Source of the DNA: Micromonospora tarensis
Lineage (GTDB): Bacteria; Actinomycetota; Actinomycetes; Mycobacteriales; Micromonosporaceae
DNA length: 36,235 bases
Reading direction: 5' to 3'
NCBI RefSeq assembly: GCF_016803395.1
Contig: NZ_JAEVHL010000042.1
Location: 1-36,235 of the forward strand
Part shown: one piece after another, positions 7,730-15,688 of the stretch
How the letters are laid out: each line of letters opens with the position of its first letter
How positions within the stretch are numbered: the stretch's first letter is position 1
The notes under the pieces: model-generated
Told to the model about the DNA's origin: nothing
Databases searched by the model: none
What the model saw: only the letters and a program-made list of their open reading frames with translations
Position numbers and translations under genes: made by a program

Positions 7730-8971
7730 GTGGATCCGGTCCGCAACCCGTACGCGCCGGGCGCCGGCCAGCGTCCGCCCGAACTCGCCGGGCGGGGGCG
7801 GGAGCTGGACGTCTTCGACATCGTGCTGGAACGCATCGCCCGGGGCCGGCCCGAGCGCAGTCTGATGCTCACCGGGCTGCGTGGCGTCGGCAAGACCGTG
7901 CTGCTCAACACCCTCCGCTCCCAGGCGATCAACCGGCTCTGGGGCAGCGGCAAGATCGAGGCTCGACCGGACCAGTCGTTGCGCCGCCCGGTCGCCGCCG
8001 CGCTGCACATGGCGGTTCGGGAACTCGCGCCCCGGCACCGCGCACCCGACCGGATCGACGCGTTCCTCGGCGTGCTCAAGGCGTTCGCCCAACGGTCCGC
8101 CCCGACCGGCCGGGCCGGTGCCGCCCCGAAGCTGCGCGACCGCTGGCAGCCCGGCATCGACGTACCGGCGGCCAGCGGCCGGGCGGACTCCGGCGACATC
8201 GAGATCGACCTCGTCGAGCTGTTCACCGACGCCGCCGCCGTGGCCAGTGACGTCGGCACCGGCATCGCCATCTTCATCGACGAGATGCAGGACCTCGGCC
8301 CGGAGGACGTGTCGGCGCTCTGCGCCGCCTGCCACGAGCTGTCCCAGCTCGGCGCGCCGCTGATCGTCGTCGGCGCCGGCCTGCCGCACCTACCGGCCGT
8401 GCTCAGCGCCGCCAAGTCGTACTCCGAACGGTTGTTCCGCTACCAGCGCATCGACCGGCTCGACCGGATCGCCGCCGACCACGCGCTCTGCGCGCCCGCC
8501 GAGCGCGAGGAGGTCGAGTACGAGCAGAAGGCGCTCGACCTGCTCTACGAGAAGTCCGGCGGCTATCCCTACTTCGTCCAGGCGTACGGCAAGGCCACCT
8601 GGGACCACGCGCCGCGCTCGCCGATCACCGCCGCCGACGTACGGGTCGCCGCGCCCGAGGCGGAAGCCGAGCTGGCGGTCGGGTTCTTCGGGTCCCGCTT
8701 CGAACGGGCCACTCCAGCCGAACGCGAGTACATGCGGGCGATGGCCATGCTGTCAGCGGTCGAGGGCGAGTCCGGTGCGGCGGGCCGCGACGACATGGAC
8801 GCCGCGGTGCCCACCGCCGAGATCGCCCGTGCCCTCGGCCGCAAACCGGCGAGCCTCTCCCCGGCCCGGGACGCCCTGATCAAGAAGGGGTTGATCTACT
8901 CCGGCGAACGGGGCACCGTCGCCTTCACCGTCCCGCACTTCGGGCGGTACCTACGCACCCAACCGGCCTGA
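7730..8971 (+). CDS. AAA ATPase with Orc1/Cdc6-like fold and C-terminal winged helix
   Basis: P-loop ATPase of 413 residues. Walker A GLRGVGKTVLL (about 48-58) and Walker B IFIDEMQDL (about 181-189) are intact, followed by a sensor-1-like VVGAGLPHLP, a lid region (GGYPYFVQAYGK) and a C-terminal winged-helix-like segment (EIARALGRKPASLS...LIKKGLIY). This matches the broad AAA/Orc1-Cdc6-like ATPases common in actinomycetes, mostly of unknown role. The GTG at 7730 is preferred over the ATG at 7688 because TACTCT lies 7 nt upstream, and the earlier ATG would place an inverted repeat inside the coding region. The gene is convergent with the acetyltransferase, with a 24-bp gap. Confidence 0.85.
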   Translation: MDPVRNPYAPGAGQRPPELAGRGRELDVFDIVLERIARGRPERSLMLTGLRGVGKTVLLNTLRSQAINRLWGSGKIEARPDQSLRRPVAAALHMAVRELAPRHRAPDRIDAFLGVLKAFAQRSAPTGRAGAAPKLRDRWQPGIDVPAASGRADSGDIEIDLVELFTDAAAVASDVGTGIAIFIDEMQDLGPEDVSALCAACHELSQLGAPLIVVGAGLPHLPAVLSAAKSYSERLFRYQRIDRLDRIAADHALCAPAEREEVEYEQKALDLLYEKSGGYPYFVQAYGKATWDHAPRSPITAADVRVAAPEAEAELAVGFFGSRFERATPAEREYMRAMAMLSAVEGESGAAGRDDMDAAVPTAEIARALGRKPASLSPARDALIKKGLIYSGERGTVAFTVPHFGRYLRTQPA

Positions 8972-8995
8972 CCGCCGCAAGACGGTCGCGCCCGG

Positions 8996-9544
8996 TCAGA
9001 CCTTCGACCAGGGTGCCGGGAAGAGCACCTCGCCGCGTGGCGGCGGGCCCTCCTCGCTGGTGGACGGCGGCAGCACCAACGCCTGCCAGGGCTCACCGAG
9101 ACCGGCCCACGGGCTGGTCAGGCCCAGCTCCGTCGCGGGGCCGAACCCGAACCGACGGTAGAAGGCCGGGGCGCCGAGAACGACGACGAGCCGCTCGTTC
9201 AGCTCGGTGGAAGCGTCCAGGGCGGCCTGCACGACCGCCGTGCCGTGGCCGACCCGCTGTCGGTGCGGCGCGACCGCCACCGGGCCGAGTGCCAGGACGG
9301 GCACGTCCGCGCCGCGCTCCGGGCGCAGACGCACCCGGGTGAGCAGCGCGTAACCGACGACCTCGCCGCCGTACTCGGCGACCATGGCCAGCTGCGGCAG
9401 CCAGGCGGGCGTGCCGCGCAACTCGTCGACCAGGCTCACCTCCGGCGGCGTCGCCACGTCCGGACGGGCGAAGGCGGCGGCCAGCACGCGGCGGACCGGG
9501 CCGGCGTCGGCCGGGTCCTCGGGTCGTAGCCGCAGCGTGGTCAC
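8996..9544 (-). CDS. GNAT-family N-acetyltransferase
   Basis: Acetyl-CoA-dependent N-acetyltransferase of 182 residues. The GNAT core is clear: an N-terminal RLRPEDPADAGPVRRVLAAAF helix, the strand with GYALLTRVRL, the acetyl-CoA loop LGPVAVAPHRQRVGHGTAV (Q/RxxGxG/A), and the ending GAPAFYRRFGFGPATELGL typical of the YhbS-like subgroup. The acceptor substrate is unknown. The GTG at 9544 is chosen because TAACGT stands 7 nt before it. Open sequence continues upstream to 10078 only as antisense of the DoxX gene. It is divergent from the DoxX gene across a 133-bp region that contains the 10-bp palindrome GTACGCGTAC. Confidence 0.87.
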   Translation of the reverse strand: MTTLRLRPEDPADAGPVRRVLAAAFARPDVATPPEVSLVDELRGTPAWLPQLAMVAEYGGEVVGYALLTRVRLRPERGADVPVLALGPVAVAPHRQRVGHGTAVVQAALDASTELNERLVVVLGAPAFYRRFGFGPATELGLTSPWAGLGEPWQALVLPPSTSEEGPPPRGEVLFPAPWSKV

Positions 9545-9551
9545 CCGCGCG

Positions 9552-9557
9552 ACGTTA
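9552..9557 (-). promoter_or_regulatory. -10 box of GNAT gene (leaderless)
   Basis: TAACGT, 7 nt before the GTG at 9544. No good -35 is visible. Confidence 0.5.
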
Positions 9558-9677
9558 CCCGCCACGGCCCGTCCATCCGTGACTGTCGCTTGATTCGGCG
9601 TGGCGCACGTGTACGCGTACCGATCCGATCCTGCGGTTGCCGGGGTAGCAAACGTCGCGAAGGGGTATGACTGATCC

Positions 9678-10223
9678 ATGACGCCCGTACGCTCCCTCGC
9701 CCGCGCCATGCTGAGCGGCATCTTCGTGGTCAGCGGGTATCGCAACCTCCGCAACCCCGGGCGGCTCACGGCGGCCGCCCGACCGGTGACCGACAAGGTC
9801 GCACCGATGCTGAAGAAGGCACATCCGAACTTCCCCACGGAGACCGAGACGCTGATCCGGCTCAACGCGGCGGTGCAGGTCGGCGCGGGTCTGATGCTGG
9901 CCACCGGTCGGCTCAGCCGGCCCGCCGCGCTGGTGCTGGCCGGCACCCTGGTGCCGGTGACCATCGCCGGGCATCCCTTCTGGAACAACGACGACCCGAT
10001 CGCCAAGAACAACAACCAGATCCACGCCCTGAAGAACCTCGGTCTCCTCGGCGGTCTGCTGCTCGCCGCGGCCGACACCGGCGGTAAGCCCGGTCTGCGT
10101 TGGCGGACCGGTCACCGCATCGGCCATTCTCGACGTTCCGTGCGGCGCGCCGTCCGTACCGCCCGACGTGAGGCCCGGATCGCCGTCCGGTCCGCGTCCA
10201 CCGCGCGGCGACTCCCCGGCTGA
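9678..10223 (+). CDS. DoxX-family membrane protein
   Basis: A 181-residue protein of the DoxX/SURF4-like family, small four-helix membrane proteins linked to redox and thiol homeostasis in other actinobacteria. Seen here: an N-terminal LARAMLSGIFVVSGYRNL segment, a helix around AAVQVGAGLMLATG, another around ALVLAGTLVPVTIAGHPFW, and NQIHALKNLGLLGGLLLAAADT, the family's usual HxxKN-L-GGLL signature. The last 40 residues are very basic (R-rich) and likely cytoplasmic. The ATG lies 6 nt after TATGAC, so it is again probably leaderless. Substrate and partners are unknown. Confidence 0.83.
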   Translation: MTPVRSLARAMLSGIFVVSGYRNLRNPGRLTAAARPVTDKVAPMLKKAHPNFPTETETLIRLNAAVQVGAGLMLATGRLSRPAALVLAGTLVPVTIAGHPFWNNDDPIAKNNNQIHALKNLGLLGGLLLAAADTGGKPGLRWRTGHRIGHSRRSVRRAVRTARREARIAVRSASTARRLPG

Positions 10224-10366
10224 CCTGCGTCGATCCGGCCCTGTCTCACTCCCACCCCCCGCTAAGGCCACGAATTACCTGAACCACCCGGTAGGCGTTA
10301 ACGCGGTGGAAATGTCAAAAACATGTGTGGGATCGGACACGGTCGCATAACGCGGGAGGCACTGAC

Positions 10367-11883
10367 GTGAGGCGCCGTTCTAGGCTCCGTGCAGGACCTG
10401 GACGGGTAGGACGACCTTGGTACGGGGGTGGCCACGCCATGCCGACGGCTGTCGGTAGACGGGCGGACCGCCTCGCCCCAATCCAGCGCGTAACGCGTGG
10501 GATCGATCGCAGGAATGTCGTACGGGGTGCCATCGTGGCCGCCGTCGCCTACGCCGCATGGCTCGCCATCGGTACCTTCGGGCGGCCGTACAACTTCTTC
10601 GACATGAAGATCTACCACGGCGCGTGGTGTGGTGGGCGAGCGGTCACGAGCTCTACGAGTTCATCGCGCCCGAAACCACACTCGGGTTCACCTATCCGCC
10701 CTTCGCCGGGCTGGTCATGTTGCCGATGGCCCAACTCCCGGTCGGCATGGCCGCCATGGCCAACATCGTCGCCAGCATCGCCGCGTTGGCGCTGGTGCTG
10801 GCCGGGCTGCTCCGCCCCATCGTGGATCGACTGGGGTGGCCACTGTGGTTCACGGTGGTCGTGGCGGTGCCGCTCGCGGTCGCCATCGAGCCGGGTCGGG
10901 AGACCCTCGGCTACGGCCAGGTCAACCTCCTGCTGTTCGCCCTGATCATGGCGGACCTGATCGGTCTGCGCTGGCGCTCCCGCCGGGGCACCCACTACGC
11001 CGCGACCGACGGCCCGCTGCTGCGCTTCGTCTACGGCGGGGCCTGGGCCGGCGCCGGCATCGGCCTGGCCACCGCGATCAAGCTCACCCCGGCGCTGTTC
11101 ATCGCCTACCTGCTGATCACCCGTCAGTGGCGGGTGGCGGCCACCGCCATCGGCACCACGATCGGCGTGACGGCGGCCTCCTTCGTGATCGTCGGTGACG
11201 AGTCACGGACCTACTTCGGCAGTGTGCTCTGGCAGACCGAGCGGGTCGGCGCGGCGGACATGACGCCGAACCAGTCCCTGGCCGGCCTGCTGGCCCGGCT
11301 GTACGACTCGATCGAAACCCCGGGGCTGCTCTGGCTCGCCTTCTCGGTGCTGATCCTGGCGCTGGGCCTGTCCCGGGCGGCCAGCTCCCGCGCCGACGGT
11401 GACGAGTTGACCGCGTTCACGCTTGTCGGTCTGACCGCGAACGTGATCAGCCCGATCTCCTGGACGCACCACCTGGTCTGGGTGATCCCGGCGATCATCG
11501 TGCTGGCCGATGCCGCCGTACGCCGCCGGGAGGCGAGCCGGGGGCTACCGCAGCGCAACGGCCAGGGTGCGGTGTTCGGCGGGCTCGCCGGGGTGAACGG
11601 GCTTCGCCCGCCGATCTGGTACCCGACGTTGACCGGGCTCCGGCACGGCGTCGCCGCGATCGGGCTCTATCTGCTCTTCCTGATCTCGCCGATCTGGCCG
11701 TACGAGCACCAGCTGCCGGAGATGTCGCACTACCAGGACGGTCTCTTCGGCGCGCTGATGGAGAACTCGCTCGCGGTGGCGCTGATCGTGCTGGTCGCCG
11801 CGCTGCCCTGGCGACCGGGTGCGGAGCCGGCGTTCTACGGCGACCGGCTCGCCCGGCCCGTGGTGGTCAACGGCCAGCGCTGA
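10367..11883 (+). CDS. GT87-type (DUF2029) mannosyltransferase, frameshifted in this sequence
   Basis: Polytopic GT-C glycosyltransferase, probably polyprenyl-phosphate-mannose dependent and acting outside the membrane on envelope glycans. The first part, from GTG 10367 (GGGAGG seven nt upstream), reads through the first membrane helix (VVRGAIVAAVAYAAWLAIG) to NFFDMKIYHGA. Coding then continues one frame over as VVWWASGHELYEF into the rest of the protein, with GFTYPPFAGL, GQVNLLLF, ATAIKLTPALF and SWTHHLVWVIP. One G missing after 10624 explains the break. The open frame beginning at 10558 is a fragment without the first helix. The near-perfect coding on both sides favours a sequencing error. 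Confidence 0.82.
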
Positions 11884-11887
11884 ACGG

Positions 11888-12316
11888 TCAGGGGCAGTTG
11901 ACCCACTCCTCGGTGCCGTCGGTGAACACCTGCCGCTTCCAGATCGGCAGCCGCGCCTTGACCTCGTCGACCAGTCGGGCGCAGGCCGCGAAGGCCGCCG
12001 CCCGGTGGGCGGTGCTCACCGCGGCCACCAGCGCCACGTCACCGATCGCCAGCGCGCCGACCCGGTGCGAGACCGCCACCGCGTAGACGTCGGGCTCCGC
12101 GGCGATCTCGGCGGCCACCTCGCGCAGCACCTGCGCGGCGCTGGGGTGGCCCTCGTACTCCAGGCTGGTGACCTGGCGGCCGTGGTCGTGGTCGCGGACC
12201 ACGCCCTGGAAGGAGACCACCGCGCCGGCCCGACGGTCGGCGACCGCCGCCTCGTGGGTGGCGAGATCCAGCGGCTGGTCGGTGACCTCGCCGAAGGTGA
12301 TCGCTGGTGCGGTCAC
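11888..12316 (-). CDS. moaE: Molybdopterin synthase catalytic subunit MoaE
   Basis: Large subunit of molybdopterin synthase, which inserts sulfur from MoaD thiocarboxylate into precursor Z (cPMP) to make molybdopterin. The 142-residue protein shows the family core: GAVVSFQGVVRDHDHGR (about 31-47), LEYEGHPSA, AVSHRVGALAIGDVALV, and the catalytic lysine region LPIWKRQVFTDGTEEWV. The GTG start at 12316 overlaps the moeA stop in a GTGA tetranucleotide, so the two are translationally coupled. No moaD or moaA is in the window. Confidence 0.93.
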   Translation of the reverse strand: MTAPAITFGEVTDQPLDLATHEAAVADRRAGAVVSFQGVVRDHDHGRQVTSLEYEGHPSAAQVLREVAAEIAAEPDVYAVAVSHRVGALAIGDVALVAAVSTAHRAAAFAACARLVDEVKARLPIWKRQVFTDGTEEWVNCP

Positions 12317-13568
12317 GACACACGCTCCCCGGGAAGCAACGGCAGCGGCACGATCGGCACCCGGTCGCCCGGCTCGCCGCTGGTGCCGGGTCGGATGACG
12401 GCGAAACCGTCCGCGCCGGCCAGGCCACGCAGCATGGCCGAGCCGACGTGTCGGACCGGCCGCGCGACGCCGGCGGCCCGGTCCAGCCGGACCAGCGCCA
12501 GGTGGGTGTGGTCGCCGCGACCGGGCACCGCCTCGGCCAACGTGACCTGCGGCAGCACCGGCATGGAGCGGCCCTGTAGGCCGGCGAGCAGGGGAGCGAC
12601 CAGCGACACCAGCGCGACGATGGCGGACTGCGGGTTGCCCGGCAACCCGGCCACGAACCGGACCCGCCCGTCGTGGTCGCTGAGCCGGGCCAGCAGCATC
12701 GGGAAGCCCGGTCGGACCGCCACCGTGTTGACCACGTAGTCGGCGCCGAGCGCCTCCAGGGTCGGGTGCAGGTGGTCGACCGGCCCGTTCATCGTGCCGC
12801 CGGTGGTGCAGACCAGATCGGCGTTGGCGAGCGCCGAACGGAGGGCTGCCACGTGCGCGGGCAGCGTGTCGGCCACCGGGCCGACCACGTCGGACGGGCG
12901 GACCTGACAGCCGTAGCGCCGCAGCCACGCCGGCACCGCCGGGCCCAGCGCGTCCCGGACGCGACCGGCCGCGGGTGGGCCGGCCGTCAGCAGCTCGTCG
13001 CCGAAGACCAGCAGCGCGGCGCGCGGTGCCCGCCGAACCCGCAGCGTGTCGTGGCCGCAGGAGGCCGCCAAGCCGATCACCGCCGGGTCCACCGGCGTGC
13101 CGGCCGGCAACAGCTCCTCGTCCGCGTACGCCTCCTCGCCGGGCTTCCGCCACTCCGGAGCCGCCCGTGGGACGCCGCTGACCAGGCCGTCGACGGTTGT
13201 CGACTCCTCCACCCGCAGGACGGCGGTGGCGCCGTCGGGCACCATGGCCCCGGTGGCGATCTCGACGGTCGTGTCGTCCTCGGTGAGCGGCGCGGGAGTG
13301 CTGCCCGCCAGCACCCGGCCGACGACGCGCCACGGGCCACGACCGCGCACCGCCCAGCCGTCCACGCTGGACGTCGGGAAGGCGGGCAGGTCGGTACGGG
13401 GGGTCAGCGGCTCGGCCAGGGTCGACCCGTCGGTGTCGACGAGCGGCCGGGCGACGGCGGCAGCACGGCGGCCAGACCGACCGCGTAGACCCGCGCCCGC
13501 GCTTCCTCCCACCCGGCTGGCGGCGGTGCGGTGACCCGATCCGCTGTGGGTGCGGTTTCCGTGCTCAC
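12313..13568 (-). CDS. moeA: Molybdopterin molybdenumtransferase MoeA, frameshifted in this sequence
   Basis: MoeA inserts molybdate into adenylated molybdopterin. The N terminus begins at GTG 13568 (TAGGCT six nt upstream) and reads STETAPTADRVTAPPPAGW...VYAVGLAAVLPP. The frame then breaks near 13455-13460, and coding resumes as VARPLVDTDGSTLAEPL. One missing base explains this. Downstream everything is intact: FPTSSVDGWAVRGRG, IATGAMVPDGATAV, GDELL, TTGGTMNGPVDHLHP and VAGLPGNPQSAIVA. The uninterrupted downstream frame alone opens at 13512. The last codons overlap moaE. A sequencing error is the likeliest cause because the rest is well conserved. Confidence 0.85.
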
Positions 13569-13574
13569 CGACCG

Positions 13575-13580
13575 AGCCTA
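13575..13580 (-). promoter_or_regulatory. -10 box of moeA-moaE (leaderless)
   Basis: TAGGCT, 6 nt before the GTG at 13568, within the 80-bp gap after mogA. It shows that moeA-moaE is a separate unit from moaC-mogA. Confidence 0.5.
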
Positions 13581-13648
13581 TCGGCCCGCACCGACACCCG
13601 CCGGGGCCTGGGCGGGCGTGGACCCGTCAGTGGCCCGCCGGACGGCGG

Positions 13649-14119
13649 TCAGTGGTCTCCGCCGCGGAGCTGGTCGACGGTGTGGCCGAGGATCGGCCCG
13701 AGCACGGCCAGGCCGTCCCGGGCACCGCCGGTCGAGCCGGGCAGGTTGACCACCAGCATCCGGCCGGCGACCCCGGCCAGGCCCCGGGACAGCACCGACG
13801 TGGGCACCCGGTCACGACTGTGCGCGCGGATCGCCTCGGCGATGCCGGGGATCTCGTAGTCAAGTAGACCCCGGGTCACGTCCGGGGTCCGGTCCGACGG
13901 GGTCACCCCGGTGCCACCGCTGGTCAACACCACGTCGATGCCGTCGGCGCGGGCGGCGAGCACGGCGACGCCGACCGGCTCGCCGTCGGGCACCACCACC
14001 GGCTCGTCGACGTCGCAGCCCAGCTCACGCAGGCCGGCGACGAGCAGCGGCCCGCTGGTGTCGGCGTAGACACCGGCCGCCGCCCGGTTGGAGGCGACGA
14101 TCACCCGGGCCCGGATCAC
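13649..14119 (-). CDS. mogA: MogA/MoaB-type molybdenum cofactor protein
   Basis: Adenylyltransferase-like protein of 156 residues that prepares molybdopterin for metal insertion by MoeA. The MoCF-binding fold is clear: ARVIVASNRAAAGVYADTSGP (about 3-23), VVVPDGEP, VVLTSGGTGVTPSDRTPD (the TSGGTG motif) and VNLPGSTGG. The GTG start at 14119 shares a GTGA tetranucleotide with the moaC stop, so they are coupled; an upstream extension to 14143 would only overlap moaC further. MogA and MoaB cannot be told apart safely by eye. Confidence 0.9.
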   Translation of the reverse strand: MIRARVIVASNRAAAGVYADTSGPLLVAGLRELGCDVDEPVVVPDGEPVGVAVLAARADGIDVVLTSGGTGVTPSDRTPDVTRGLLDYEIPGIAEAIRAHSRDRVPTSVLSRGLAGVAGRMLVVNLPGSTGGARDGLAVLGPILGHTVDQLRGGDH

Positions 14120-14607
14120 GGCCGGTCCTCCGGACGGACCCACTCGCCGGTCTTGCCGCCCTCCTTGCGCAGCACCCGGACCGCCTCGACCGAGGCCGCC
14201 GGGTCGACCGCCTTGACCATGTCGATCAGGGCGAGACCGGCGACGGCGACCGCCGTGAGCGCCTCCATCTCGACTCCCGTCCGGTCCGCCGTGCGGGCGG
14301 TGGCGGTGATCTCCACGGTGTCGGTGGTCAACCGCAGGTCGACTGTGACGCCGTGCAGCGCGATCGGGTGGCAGAGCGGGATCAGGTCGGGTGTGCGCTT
14401 GGCCCCCATGATGCCGGCCAGCCGACCGACCGCCAACGCGTCGCCCTTGGGCAACCCGTCGCGGTGCAGCAGGTCGATCACCTCGGGCGTGGTCCGCAGG
14501 CGGCCGGCCGCGACGGCCAACCGACCCGTCACCGCCTTGCCGGAGACGTCGACCATGCGGGCCGCGCCGGCGCGGTCGACGTGGCTGAGCTGCGCGGGTT
14601 CGGTCAC
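14116..14607 (-). CDS. moaC: Cyclic pyranopterin monophosphate synthase MoaC
   Basis: MoaC converts the MoaA product into cyclic pyranopterin monophosphate in step one of Moco synthesis. The 163-residue protein has ARMVDVSGK (about 13-21), GIMGAKRTPDLIPLCHPI with the catalytic lysine and histidine, TDRTGVEMEALTAV and LIDMVKAVDP, plus the C-terminal EGGKTGEWV typical of actinobacteria. The GTG at 14607 is chosen because TAGGCT stands exactly 7 nt upstream. Longer readings run back into a broken regulator gene. It is the first gene of a pair with mogA. Confidence 0.94.
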   Translation of the reverse strand: MTEPAQLSHVDRAGAARMVDVSGKAVTGRLAVAAGRLRTTPEVIDLLHRDGLPKGDALAVGRLAGIMGAKRTPDLIPLCHPIALHGVTVDLRLTTDTVEITATARTADRTGVEMEALTAVAVAGLALIDMVKAVDPAASVEAVRVLRKEGGKTGEWVRPEDRP

Positions 14608-14614
14608 GGTCAGG

Positions 14615-14620
14615 AGCCTA
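14615..14620 (-). promoter_or_regulatory. -10 box of moaC-mogA (leaderless)
   Basis: TAGGCT, 7 nt before the GTG at 14607. The identical hexamer precedes moeA and the endonuclease IV gene. Confidence 0.55.
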
Positions 14621-14639
14621 TCGCTGCGGTACGACGGCG

Positions 14640-14995
14640 CCCGAAAGGTGGCCGGCGTCAGGGCATAACGACCCGCGTCCCGCTCCAACTCGAAGCAACG
14701 GACGTCGACCAGTTCGGGGTTCACCACGAGCTGACAGCCGCTGGGTTGGCGCGAGATGACGCCGCGGCCGGTCGGGAAAGCCTCGGCGAAGATTGGCGGC
14801 ATACGTCCGCACATTAGCTACGGCCGATCGCGGTGGGCGATCGGCCCATAACTCATCGATGAGCTCGTCGACCGTCACCACTCGCCCTGGATGAACGGCA
14901 AGCATCGCGAAGATTGCCTGCTGCTTAGGTGTACCCAGACGCAGCGGGCGGGTAGATAGCTGGGCCGAAAGGCCGCCCAGAACCTGAATCTCCAC
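14640..14995 (-). pseudogene. SARP/AfsR-family regulator remnant (N-terminal part)
   Basis: From GTG 14995 the frame reads VEIQVLGGLSAQL, then LGTPKQQAIFAMLAVHPG and VVTVDELIDELW, ending VANVRTYAANLRR: the OmpR-like winged helix that opens SARP/AfsR activators. At about 14790 the frame shifts by one inserted base, and the family sequence continues as FPTGRGVISRQPSG...LVVNPELVDVRCFELE in another frame. Similarity then ends at the moaC promoter, so the bacterial transcriptional activator domain is lost. A frameshift plus 3' truncation marks this as a dead fragment, probably left from a transferred or rearranged regulator. Confidence 0.75.
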
Positions 14996-15649
14996 CCGTC
15001 CCCTGCCAGCCGTGCCAGGTATTCAGCCGATCACGCAACGGAGTCCACGAACCCCGGTAGGTGGCCCAGCGCTTACGGGATGAAGCGATCGACGGCTGGC
15101 GGTCCGAAACATCGCGGGAGCTGCGCGAATGGCAATGCGTGACGGCACCATGTCAGTAGCAAGTTGCAGCACCGCCTGACCAAAGGCGATTATCCATCCG
15201 TCATCACCCACGACCAGGCCAACGGTCAGCTCTATTGCCGGCCCACGGGCACCTGGCCGCAGCAACTCTGCCCGAGCCGCCCGCACGCCTGACCAAACTC
15301 TGGATGAGGAGCTTCCGGAGAACGTCCAGACTCAGGGAATGACACGGCCATAAGCCGCGCAAGATACCGTCCGCAGTTGCACGTGCCGCTCGAATCCAAA
15401 GCTCGCAAGCTCGACCGCACTCCGTCCAGCGATGATGGACAGAACGTAATAAAAGCCCTGGAACTTAACTAATGTTGCGCATACCGACATTTATTTCTTC
15501 TATGCTGCCGTTCCTGCTCTTAAGCTGCCTTTCGAGGACGTCCCATGAGGACAGGTACTCCAATTGGCACAAGGGAGAGGGGCATCGCGATGCGCGGCAC
15601 CGACTGGAACTGACAAGTTCGGCACAGGACTTCTGAGGACCCCAAGCAG
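14996..15649. other. Lower-GC region without a supported gene
   Basis: About 650 bp. Short minus-strand frames exist (a coherent-looking tail with AVELASFGFERHVQL ends near 15340; another runs 15286-15023), but none has family features I recognise or a convincing start. The stretch 15440-15530 is clearly A/T-rich for this genome (runs such as GTAATAAAAG and ATTTATTTC). It looks like decayed coding sequence joined to the SARP remnant, plus the upstream regulatory region of the GGDEF-EAL gene. Confidence 0.5.
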
Positions 15650-15655
15650 TAGGCT
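15650..15655 (+). promoter_or_regulatory. Candidate -10 box of the GGDEF-EAL gene
   Basis: TAGGCT, 33 nt before the ATG at 15689, which would leave a leader of about 27 nt. GGGAG lies 4 nt before the ATG. No convincing -35 is seen. Confidence 0.35.
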
Positions 15656-15688
15656 GCGAGAACGTACCGGCAGCCCTCCGGGAGCGGC

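Noticed and set aside
9545..10078. Extended GNAT protein reading into the DoxX gene
   Set aside because: The extension is antisense to the DoxX gene and lacks similarity; the GTG at 9544 has a proper -10.
14608..14814. N-terminal extension of MoaC
   Set aside because: The extension encodes the SARP remnant in frame by chance; MoaC begins at 14607 by family length and promoter spacing.
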